DNA of 11,136 nucleotides from Acanthaster planci (GCF_001949145.1 NW_019091548.1:11229-22364); one strand, 5' to 3'; shown: positions 1-6,949, counted from the stretch's first letter. Program-made: numbers and translations. Notes: a model not told the origin generated them from the sequence alone.

Positions 1-3
1 CCC

Positions 4-192
4 TCACAGTAATTTAATCAATTGATTTCTCTTGCGATATGTTTCAGATTCCATTTCTGCAAGTACCTCTTGAATCTCTAAAAGCATGTCTCCCTGGTGG
101 TCTATGTCAGCTAGCATGTCACCCAGCATACCTTCGATGTTTGTTTGATCGGCTTGAATTTCTGCCAACTGCTCTTTGGTTTCAAGATTCAT
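4..192 (-). CDS. Small acidic coiled-coil protein, unidentified (element-borne)
   Basis: This is an uninterrupted 62-codon ORF with an ATG start and a TGA stop at the window edge. The product is rich in Glu, Asp, Gln, Leu and Met, with hydrophobic residues spaced every 3-4 positions through roughly residues 8-48. That pattern predicts a single amphipathic helix or coiled coil. The last dozen residues are basic. I see no signal peptide, membrane segment or catalytic motif, and I do not recognise the family. It is divergently transcribed from the small basic ORF at 318, with an AT-rich spacer between them. It is the only intact ORF in the element remnant, which may just reflect its short length. 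A role as an oligomerising accessory or virion protein is only a guess. Chance retention of an open frame is possible, although the clear heptad-like composition argues for a once-real gene. Confidence 0.45.
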   Translation of the reverse strand: MNLETKEQLAEIQADQTNIEGMLGDMLADIDHQGDMLLEIQEVLAEMESETYRKRNQLIKLL

Positions 193-317
193 GTTTTTAA
201 ATAAAGGTTTTTAATTTAAAGGTTTTTTCACAAAGCCTGTATTTTAAAATGGAAATTTAAATCTCGATCGAATCATCTATAATTGGTGCACTGACTTTTG
301 TGGGCGCAAATTTTTTA
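193..317. promoter_or_regulatory. Divergent AT-rich intergenic spacer, possible bidirectional promoter
   Basis: The 125 bases lie between two divergent start codons (ATG on the minus strand at 192, ATG on the plus strand at 318). They are strongly AT-rich, with repeated AAAGGTTTTT-like tracts and TTTAAA/TATTTAAA elements on both strands within about 30 bases of the minus-strand ATG. The promoter role is inferred from this layout. No defined transcription-factor site is claimed. Confidence 0.25.
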
Positions 318-674
318 ATGAAACTAATATTTCCAGATAAACATGAAGAACAAGATGAAGAACGCTAACGACACGACATTGCGGTAAAAAAAAACTGGCG
401 CAAGCAAAACAAGACTGGGAAAAAATTGCGTGCGCCTATTAGATTTTCTTTTAAACGAACGCATGAAAAAAGAACGCACTAGTCCACATTTGTAAGCGTG
501 GACGAAGCGTTGCGAGCTTATTTAGAAGTAACAGGTAAAAACGTATTGCCTTTGGCTCCAGAACCCGAGTTTGCAAATTATTACGTGTCTTCAGAAAAAC
601 AAAAAGCTATAGAATTGGCGTTGGTTTTAGGAGGAACTGCGTTGGCCGAGTTTTTGGTGTATGGATATAGTTAA
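318..674 (+). pseudogene. Small basic protein pseudogene of the element, two in-frame stops
   Basis: One continuous frame runs from ATG 318 to TAA 672-674 (118 codons). It is interrupted only by TAA at 366-368 and TAG at 480-482, with no frameshift needed. The N-terminus is acidic (several Glu/Asp around residues 7-15). Codons 17-54 are very basic, dominated by Lys, Arg and His. The C-terminal 60 codons look like a folded segment and end in a hydrophobic stretch around Ala-Leu-Val-Leu-Gly-Gly followed by Tyr-Gly-Tyr-Ser. It ends 21 bases before the integrase start and shares its frame and strand, so the two may have been co-transcribed. I do not recognise the family. A basic, possibly nucleic-acid-binding or virion protein is an inference from composition only. 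Because of the two stops, no conventional ORF list would show it whole. Confidence 0.5.
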
Positions 675-695
675 GTTTAGTTAACTTTATTTTGA

Positions 696-1094
696 ATGGA
701 AAAAGAATTTTCTTAACTTTTTTACAGCCCACAGGGCTATTGGAAGGGCAAAAGTGCCGTAGACCATTTACATCAAAAGACGGGTGCAGACAAGTCGGTT
801 ATCCGAAACTGGTTAAAAAAGCAAGCCATTTGGCAAATTTATCTACCTGCTCCTGGATACGCACCCAGGCCGATGACGTTACAATCGGATTTTTTAAAAC
901 CCAATTACACATATCAATTGGACGTGCTATACTTACCTTCGGATTGAGTAAACCGCAAAACTTTTAAATACGCTTTGACTGTTGTTGACGTGGGTTCCAG
1001 GTACAAAGAAGCCGAGCCATTGACGAGTAAAACGGCCGAACAAACGTCGGAGGCTGTTAAACCGATTTATAAAAGGAGTCCTTTGACTAGTTAG
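696..1094 (+). pseudogene. Polinton-type integrase (rve/DDE superfamily), truncated and stop-interrupted
   Basis: Polinton integrases are retrovirus-like DDE recombinases that insert the element into chromosomal DNA. The frame starts at ATG 696 and reads to TAG 1092-1094, with in-frame TAA at codon 7 (714-716) and TGA at codon 84 (945-947). It is recognised by a GYWKGKSAV segment near codons 13-21, the helical linker WQIYLPAP from codon 46, the first catalytic Asp at codon 76 (in QLDVLYLP) and the core strand YALTVVDVGSRYKEAEPL at codons 92-109. The frame stops just after a KRSPLT segment. In intact family members the strand bearing the second catalytic Asp follows shortly after this point. 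The second Asp, the catalytic Glu and any C-terminal chromodomain are therefore missing. The frame converges on the polymerase remnant and overlaps its last codons. The product would be inactive. Confidence 0.88.
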
Positions 1095-1096
1095 CT
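1084..1096. other. Deletion breakpoint joining integrase and polymerase remnants
   Basis: Integrase similarity on the plus strand runs out after the Pro-Leu-Thr codons ending at 1088. Polymerase similarity on the minus strand runs out after the Asp-Pro-Ala codons whose last base is 1093. The two fragments, in opposite orientation, thus abut within about 5 bases. Both reading frames then hit stop codons that overlap across the junction (TAG at 1092-1094 plus, TAG at 1087-1089 minus). Each gene is cut mid-domain at the same place, so one deletion or rearrangement is simpler than two independent truncations. Confidence 0.7.
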
Positions 1097-3542
1097 GGGT
1101 CAGGGCCGTAGTGCTGTTTACAGACTTTACGGAAGTTCTCAAAAACAGCCACTAGCAATAACACGTCTGTTTCCACATATAGGTCGTGGTAGTCGCCTAA
1201 GTTTTCACAACCAAAAGTGTGCCATACTGTTTCTGCACGAGTGTATTCTTGCTCAGTCACGGTGGATTGTCTCAAAGTGCTATAAAACGCGTCTACTGGT
1301 GGTAAGCTCGTCTCTTGGAACCGATCAAAGGAATCGGATTTATTCGTGAGGGTAAATTCCCTTTTCAAACAATAAATTTGTATTTTCTGGAAACCTTTCG
1401 CAAAGTAAGTTAAAATCATCGGCTGAACAATTTTAACCAACCAATCCAGCGAAGCCGCCATGAAATGAAAGGAGTCTAAAAACCTGAGTTGACCAAATGA
1501 AAACGAAATGTACTTCTCAGTATTTTTAGCAATTAATTTTATTTCTTCCCCGTTAAACTTGTGAGCGCCCTGCATAATCATATGCGCGTCGTATTTCTCG
1601 AGATTATGTAAAATAACTGGAATGGGCGTTTGGTAAGGCACTACTCTTAACTTGAGATTACAACTGGCGTGCACGGGGCCTCGGTACTTACCCGTCACGT
1701 AACAATGATCTCTGACCTTTCTAAATTTGTTGATGGGCTTTTCACACGTCATACATAGCAATTCTCTAAACCCAGCTTCATTTGCACAACTGTTTTCGTC
1801 CTTTGTTTTTGGTTCAGTTGGAATTGGACATTGACACTGAGAAGTTCCTTTGTCTTGCCGATAAGCTTTTCACAGATCCAACAGCGGTTACAATTTGCGT
1901 AGATTTTTTGTAACTTGAGTGACCAGTTCAACGGCTCTTTGTTTTTAAACGTTTAATTAATTTGTTCGACTTCTCTGGAAAGCGACTGCACAAATTTAAC
2001 CATCGCGTCTTTACCTCTATAAATATCGCGTGAAGTGCATTTACCGTTGCATCTCACTACCGCGTATGAGTAGCCGCAAGGCTTATGGATTTGTGTTTTG
2101 ACCGTGTTTGTATCTGTACAGATTACCAACAGCTGTTGGCGGTAATTTTTCTAAAACCGACTCAAAATCAGCGTAAATGACAAAAGGTACGGCTGTTTGC
2201 TCTTGTAATTTTCAAATTGTAAAATGTTTTAACCTTCGGCGGGTAATTCGACTTTACAGGGGGCCACATCTAATCCTTGGCAATCTTCTTTGTGTCCGCT
2301 TAACCTCTCTTCTGTTTGAAAATGCGACATGCAGTTAAAGCACCAGTGTTTTGGCCGTTGTGTTGATCGATATCGCCCGTCAACCGAGAAAAATTTTTAA
2401 TCCAACAATAGTGACTCTTTTCACCTTGAGTAAAATAAAGTAAATTGATCAGTTCACCTAAGCTCTTACTTTTGTAAAGAATGTAAAAACCGTCTTTTTT
2501 GTCGTAACCAAACACATTGATTGCTTAGTTGTTTTGCGACTCGATACGCGGGATCTGAGATATGGGTGTTGGAAAGCTTATANTTCGTAAAATTTAGATC
2601 ATCTGCTTCTGTGTAAGTCGAGGTACCCTTGTCGTGTATATAATATTTTGGATTAACTTCAATTTGACTTTTGACGTAGTCTGAATATAACTTTAAAGCC
2701 GCTCTCAGTGCCCATCTGATGCACTGCTTGTCGTTGTTTTGGACGTTTATGATTGCTTTTTTGTGCCCCAATTGCGCAGGTAATGGAATATAAGTCGCAC
2801 CCACCGGGTTGTTTTTAACTACTTTGATGTAAAAAGCGACAACTTTATCAAAGATCCATCCCGACCCTCGTTGTGTATGAGCCTCCACTTCCTCTATCTG
2901 TTTTTGCCTTTGTTCAGCGAGTGCATTTTTCACGTCAGCTTCATTTGCAACCAATTTATTTTCGCTCGGAAAGGTGAATGTGTCAAGTTCATTTTTTCGG
3001 GTTTTTTCAATCTAAACTGCACTTTTAAGACCGTTTGCAATTTGTAAGAACCAACTTCTTTTAACTCCTCCAACGCTTTCTTCTCGACGAAAGTCTTATA
3101 AAAATAAAAAAAATGCACAAGGTCGTATTCAAAGAAACGGGGTATCAATTACCAATTGCAATAGTTATCCTGAAAGCGCCTCACGTTTCTAATGTCGACT
3201 TCCGCAATTTCGTCGGGCTGAGTGTAAGCTTTAATCGCTTCAATAAAGTCTTGTCTAACATATCTGTCTTTGTGTGCAAAAGGAATATTGTATTTTTGAA
3301 CCGTTTTCAACAGCTGCCGATGTGACTGACGCGGGAGGTACCTTAATTGTTTCTGGTCTACCCGTATGGCTTCAATAAGCTCGGTGCTAGTCGGTGCTGG
3401 CCGGTACACGTCACGAGTTGTTGACAAAAAAGGTCGCCGGGGTCGAAAGGTCAAGGTGAGTGAAGTGGCAAAGAGAGTGGAAAAGGGAGGTGGCGCAGAA
3501 CTCTCCAATCCCTACTACTGGGCTGTTGGTGCTATTGGCCAT
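1087..3542 (-). pseudogene. Protein-primed family B DNA polymerase (Polinton PolB), N-terminal and exonuclease part only, heavily frameshifted
   Basis: PolB copies Polinton and adintovirus genomes by protein priming and has a 3'-5' proofreading exonuclease. Reading down the minus strand shows: a possible ATG at 3542; a basic, SAP-like N-terminal segment (3508-3149); a middle domain (about 3145-2520); a CxxC...H...C zinc-finger-like motif (2347-2280); Exo I YADFES (2175-2158); a second CxxC (about 1878-1865); an endonuclease VII-like Cys/His segment with VRDHCYVTGKYRG (1755-1657); Exo II HNLEKYDAH (about 1608-1579); and Exo III with YVETD (1179-1165). Similarity ends near 1093, so palm motifs A, B and C are gone. 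In-frame TAAs lie at 3148-3146, 2231-2229 and 1955-1953. Frame changes occur near 3500, 2990, 2520, 2360, 2190, 2085, 1850, 1435 and 1335. Position 2583 is an undetermined base. The pseudogene is certain; the start codon is tentative, because a frame change separates 3542 from 3508. Confidence 0.9.
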
Positions 3543-3686
3543 TGGATGGACCAAAAACACTGCAACTTTTCCTTTCATTTTTCAATCTTCTTTGTAATAT
3601 CCAGAGGCTGACTCTTTTTACATTTGAATTTCTCAAGTATGCACTTTCACGGCACTGATCACACTATTTCCTTTATAATTTAATAA

Positions 3687-3992
3687 CTAGTAGCGACGTC
3701 GTCGTCCCATCGCGTCGTGGCGTTGCCTCTTTTTCATAACCTTAATTAAGTGTTTTTATGTTTGGTTTGGTTTGGTTTGGTTTGGTTTCTTTTCTTTTCT
3801 TCATTTTTCACAACTCTTGTCTACGGTCTTGCTCGGGCAATGTTGTCACTTTGGGTCGGTTCAATCGTGATTTGTTGAGTGTGCAAACAATAAAGTTCCA
3901 CTAAGACCCACAATAGGTTTTACATTATGATGTCCAAACTGTACACGTGTTTTTTCGTCTGGTGTCAAAGAGTCAACACTGAAAAACTTCAT
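3687..3992 (-). pseudogene. Possible small basic protein remnant with an Arg-rich C-terminus
   Basis: An ATG at 3992-3990, preceded by an in-frame TAA, opens 43 codons to TGA 3863-3861. This part looks protein-like, with MKFFSVDSLTPDEK at its start and a hydrophobic LSGTLLF further on. The same frame, after further stops in a Lys/Pro/Gln/Thr-rich stretch, resumes with an ATG at 3737 and 16 codons ending GRRRRY and TAG 3689-3687. Both halves share one frame over 102 codons, which suggests one decayed small basic protein; two unrelated mini-ORFs are also possible. It lies about 145 bases upstream of the polymerase start on the same strand. Short Arg-rich tails suit DNA-packaging proteins, but no family was recognised and no function is assigned. 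Confidence 0.35.
3761..3788. repeat. Short tandem repeat (TTTGG)5 followed by a TTTTC tract
   Basis: Five perfect TTTGG units at 3761-3785 are followed by TTT and then by C/T-rich TTTTC units to about 3800. On the minus strand this gives AAACC repeats inside the putative small basic frame, where they encode a Pro/Asn/Gln/Thr-Lys run. Expansion here may have contributed to that frame's loss. Confidence 0.9.
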
Positions 3993-5624
3993 CAATTAAA
4001 TGAAAAAAGCCTTGATTTTAATTTAAAGACTCACAGTAAACACTGTACTGAAATTCATTCATATACTGAATAAAATTATTGAAAACTGATAAGTGTGAGA
4101 ATCAATTTTGGCGGCTATAAAACACCATACTTTGGGCATGCGTACGCTGGTTCCAGTACAGATCTTCCTTCAAGTTAGCCGAGTAGCTTCTTCTGCAGCC
4201 TGCTCTAGGTTTTACCTTTTGACTTTGGGTTAATATGATCCGATTTCGGGAGTCACTGACGTCTTTGTCGCCTGCAATGGGCATCCATTAACGTTGTTAA
4301 ACAGCTCTTTCTGCGTAATGTGTATTCAGAATTCCCTGGAGTTGTCCATTCAACTAGTCGCTGTGCAAATGAAAATTATTTTAGGATAACTCCACGTTAT
4401 GTAATGGACGTTCGAGGACTAGGAATAGTCACTACATATTAAATGTCCGAATGACAAAGGTGAATATCAGTTTTTTCGCCATTCTCTATAGTATAATTCC
4501 ACAACCAGAATTAGAAGCCATTATTGCGGTGGCACAACGCTTGTGGACAGGTGGTACGCGCGCGTTACGTGCCTCTTCGACCAATAGGGTGTCGTGATTG
4601 CCAAATGCACGCGCGCGTCAAGCAGTTATGGCGATTAAACGGATTGGTCTATAAACAAACCTTTTGACCTGTTCAGTTATGACCAGCAATATGATGTGGA
4701 AGATATGCCTATATATTGCCGAAATATGTACACTTATGCGGGAGATTCGAGCCAGGGCGTACCGTATGCAAACCGAAAATTTGCCTTTTTATTAACCAAT
4801 CTTCATCATAATTATCAAGACACTTTCTCATACAAAATAAATAATAGAATCAGCTTTTATGCGTCGTAAGACCATTCAAACACAGTATCAAATACATGAT
4901 TGATTTCTGTGGTATAATAGAGATTATACAAGTCCCTCGGAGGTGAGAATCAACCTGCGTTTTGCTGCAGCCTGCTCACCAGTTTTTACAGACCAAATAC
5001 TCTTTCCACCCAACCACGTGACCTTTGACCTCTTTGAAAGTACTGCACTGACGATATGGGTGGACCATGTCCCTGTAGCTTTCCACACGTGCCGAAGTGA
5101 GTGAGTTAAGGGCTTTAATTCCTGATTCTGAAATTGCTGGTTTACCTCTATGACTTTGATGAAAGGAGTGGCCACCCCAGGATCGACTCAATCGAGTTAT
5201 CACCGCCTTCAAGGCACGCACTTTAGAATTTTTTCATTGTGGCTCGAATTGATTTTAGCATGTCTGGAGCCATGAAGTGCTGTTTCAGTGACGTCTTTGG
5301 ACTGATATCCCCAGTAACTCATCTTCCTTTTTCTGATCAAGCGCATTGGTTCTTTGATGTTGCCGCCAATCCAACACTGATATGATCTAACAAGGCCTCT
5401 TTGACTCCTTCTTGGGGATTCAGAAGGTGAGCAGGCCTCATCTTTATTTATTTGGTTCAATTTTAAAGTTTCTTTGTGAAGCTTTGGAAGTTTCGTTCAG
5501 GTCCCGCACGAGAATGAACAAACTGAGGCTAATTAAATATGGGCACTACTAATTTCACAAAACATATTGTAGTGTAAAATTTTACACCACCTGTTTTTTC
5601 TGCGTGTAATCTATTAAAAAACTA
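3993..5624. other. Stretch without a firm gene, between the element remnant and the GST exon
   Basis: No protein family could be recognised on either strand. The stretch contains a weak candidate minus-strand exon (4253-4360), a pair of CpG-rich 10-bp palindromes (4556-4565 and 4609-4618), and moderately GC-richer sequence at about 4920-5460. That last part gives several overlapping minus-strand frames of about 80 codons but no identifiable motif. It is most simply intron or intergenic sequence with old repeats. The right boundary of the Polinton-like element must lie in or near its left part, but no terminal repeat was found. Confidence 0.5.
4253..4360 (-). CDS. Weak candidate exon or transposon ORF fragment, unidentified
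   Basis: On the minus strand a pyrimidine-rich run ending in TTTTCATTTGCACAG (4377-4361) resembles a 3' splice site. It is followed directly by 35 open codons and a TGA (4255-4253). The peptide includes LVEWTTPGNSEYTLRRKSC and ends in a basic tail, with ordinary protein-like composition. A second minus-strand frame (4284-4102) overlaps its end and runs on for 60 codons. I recognise neither. It could be a terminal host exon, a fragment of a transposon ORF, or chance. Confidence 0.17.
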   Translation of the reverse strand, partial: RLVEWTTPGNSEYTLRRKSCLTTLMDAHCRRQRRQ

Positions 5625-5643
5625 ATGCGGTTTGTTATTTTAG
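5625..5643 (+). promoter_or_regulatory. 3' splice site preceding the GST terminal exon
   Basis: A T-rich run ending TTTGTTATTTTAG precedes the first coding base at 5644. It sits where the last intron of sigma-class GST genes commonly falls, just before the (I/V)T-x-AD segment. Confidence 0.7.
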
Positions 5644-5832
5644 ATCACGGCTGCTGATCTCTTTTTCTTCAACGCTGTTGATCTCGTGAATCATATGTCA
5701 AAGAGCGCCAATTCCTTGGAGAACCATCCCAAGCTGGACGCCCTCAAGGGCCGTATTGCAGCCAACCCCAAGATTGCAGCATGGTTGGCAGTGCAACCCC
5801 CAAGATTCCACTTTAAGAGGAAACATGAATAG
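5644..5832 (+). CDS. Terminal exon of a sigma-class glutathione S-transferase
   Basis: Sigma GSTs, including haematopoietic prostaglandin D synthase and the S-crystallins, are cytosolic dimers. They conjugate glutathione to electrophiles or isomerise prostaglandin H2. The exon encodes 62 residues and a TAG stop. It starts ITAADLFFFNAVDLV, the conserved buried N-cap of helix alpha-6, and continues with HPKLDALKGRIAANPKIAAWL, the typical C-terminal helix signature of the class. Only the hydrophobic-site helical domain's end is here. The glutathione-binding thioredoxin-fold exons are not visible upstream and should lie outside the window. The frame is clean and codon use is normal, so it looks like a functional gene. 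Oddly, after WLAVQP the tail is PRFHFKRKHE rather than the short RPxTxF/M ending usual in this class. The last ten residues are therefore either lineage-specific or the result of an old frameshift. The minus-strand ORF covering it is a shadow. Confidence 0.88.
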   Translation: MTAADLFFFNAVDLVNHMSKSANSLENHPKLDALKGRIAANPKIAAWLAVQPPRFHFKRKHE

Positions 5833-5929
5833 GGTCTGTTCTTTTGACGTCATAGTCATGTTTTCCATCCAGTGGCTACTTAAACTATTCACAAAGTGTT
5901 AGAAATCCAATGCAGCTGTCAGAACCCAT

Positions 5930-5945
5930 AATAAATCAAAATAAA
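5930..5945 (+). promoter_or_regulatory. Two AATAAA polyadenylation signals after the GST stop codon
   Basis: AATAAA occurs at 5930-5935 and again at 5940-5945, about 100 bases after the TAG. This is a sensible 3'-UTR length for a compact GST transcript. The cleavage site would fall around 5955-5975. Confidence 0.5.
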
Positions 5946-6835
5946 ACTAAATTTAGATCCAATGAGATAGGCCCTACTTGTCCGTTTTGAACGAATTTGA
6001 GGTAAAATTGATAACCAACCGAAAGGTGGTACATGTTTTTCTATAAACTTTGGTCGCCCTTACAAGTTTTGGCAAAATGAGAGTGTTCTATACATAATCT
6101 GTTGGCTGCAGATGGGATTCGTCACGAATCAAGTTCGTTTCTGTGTTTCTCTATTTTGATATAACCAATCAGGCATTAGGTTAATGTGATATGAAGACAT
6201 AAAACTTTGCCAATTGTTTAAAAACACAAAATAACTATAAGCCTACCTCTGGTTCGAGATGGCTTAATTCAAGTACATTTTTTTCTCATTTTAACCATTC
6301 TTAATTTACATATATATCAGTTGAGTGCACCGTCTGTAGACATCGCTTGTTTGTGCAGTGGTTCAAAATTGGGGTCATAAATTTCAACGTATGTATTTTG
6401 TAGCTGTAACGCACACTTCTGTTTCTGCTTATTATTTTAATATTTATTATTATTTTGATTATTTTAATTATTTTCGTATTATTTCGTATTTCTATTGGTC
6501 ACTTTCTGTGTACTTTTTAATTTTTAACTATTGTACTTGCTGGGATCAATTGGAGATCAGTTTTGTACTGAATGGTTATCAGGGTAAATAAGATAACAAT
6601 AATGATAATTAGACTTTATTATAGAGTCTATTAAATAATTCAAAAAGATGAAATCATTACAGGTTTATTTAGCTGATCCGGGATCAGCCTTATTATCAAA
6701 TGAAAGTTTCAATGGGACAATCAAGTTACTTGAATGATTGAAGTATTTTCCTTGTGTATTTAGGTGGTGAAGTTTCATTGCTTAATGATGAAATGCTCTC
6801 AAGACAGTGACATATAAACTCCAAGGTAAATGTGT
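5946..6835. other. AT-rich non-coding stretch downstream of GST
   Basis: I see no supported gene. Positions 6420-6500 are a low-complexity TTATT/TTTTAATTA run, which creates an artefactual aromatic-rich plus-strand ORF (6358-6591). A short perfect hairpin lies at 6672-6688. Confidence 0.6.
6672..6688. repeat. Perfect 8-bp inverted repeat with a one-base loop
   Basis: GCTGATCC, one G, then GGATCAGC. It stands out as a GC-rich palindrome in AT-rich surroundings. No T-run or gene end is associated with it, so it is not called a terminator. Confidence 0.8.
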
Positions 6836-6839
6836 TTCT

Positions 6840-6935
6840 CAATGTAGACATTGTCAAAGGACACCAGAGGAAAAAATCACGAGCCCCCTTATGTTGAATC
6901 CGAACCTACAACCTCAGACTGCCTGCGATTTTTTT
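6840..6935 (-). repeat. tRNA-like (SINE-type) repeat, minus-strand copy
   Basis: On the minus strand the sequence GCAGTCTGAGGTTGTAGGTT leads into GGTTCGGATTC (6906-6896). That is close to the RNA polymerase III B-box consensus GGTTCRANNCC in a T-arm-like context. It is followed by a segment containing CTCGTGA that is shared with the inverted copy starting about 70 bases to the right. No convincing A box is seen. It is probably a 5'-truncated tRNA-derived SINE; the 3' limit is uncertain. Confidence 0.4.
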
Positions 6936-6949
6936 TTAAATAAAGTTCC

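Larger units (their letters stand above)
1..3992. mobile_element. Remnant of a Polinton/Maverick-like (adintovirus-like) DNA element, internally deleted
   Basis: Two hallmark Polinton genes occur together: an rve-type integrase (plus, from 696) and a protein-primed family B DNA polymerase (minus, from about 3542). Both are recognised from several family motifs read in broken frames. Small unidentified ORFs flank them, as is usual in this group. The major and minor capsid, maturation protease and packaging ATPase genes expected in a 15-20 kb element are absent. The integrase and polymerase are each truncated at the same point (about 1086-1093), so the middle of the element has been lost. Terminal inverted repeats and target-site duplications were not found. 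The left end lies outside the window, and the right limit given here is simply the start of the last minus-strand ORF. Whether this should be called a Polinton or an endogenous adintovirus cannot be settled without capsid genes. Confidence 0.85.

Noticed and set aside
706-727. Splice-acceptor-like TTTTCTTAACTTTTTTACAG before the integrase similarity
   Set aside because: The integrase frame continues upstream through this stretch to ATG 696 with a single stop codon, so an intron is not needed.
692-967. 91-codon plus-strand ORF overlapping the integrase
   Set aside because: It lies in a different frame from the recognisable integrase, which starts at ATG 696 and carries the family motifs. It is open only because of base composition.
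933-1142. Minus-strand 69-codon ORF
   Set aside because: It is antisense to the integrase and spans the deletion junction. There is no family similarity.
3366-3611. Plus-strand 81-codon ORF opposite the polymerase N-terminus
   Set aside because: It reads protein-like (Lys/Arg/Gly-rich middle). The minus-strand frame here, though, is in frame with PolB apart from one stop and has a coherent helical domain, so the plus frame is more likely its shadow.
3641-4100. Possible right terminal inverted repeat of the Polinton-like element
   Set aside because: By eye nothing here is reverse-complementary to the left part of the window, and the true left end is probably outside it.
4924-5460. Three overlapping minus-strand ORFs of about 80 codons each
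   Set aside because: No domain or motif could be recognised, and consecutive frames are not clearly parts of one protein. One segment has a faint look of a reverse-transcriptase C-terminal tail, but that is too weak to call.
5845-5852. TGACGTCA (a cAMP-response-element match) in the GST 3' UTR
   Set aside because: It is a single 8-bp match in a non-promoter position and is expected by chance.
5698-5892. Minus-strand 64-codon ORF
   Set aside because: It is antisense to the clear GST terminal exon.
6358-6591. Plus-strand 77-codon Tyr/Phe-rich ORF
   Set aside because: It is a translation of low-complexity TTATT/TTTTAATTA sequence.
6672-6688. Hairpin as a transcription terminator
   Set aside because: It has no T-run and no adjacent gene end, and the window is eukaryotic.
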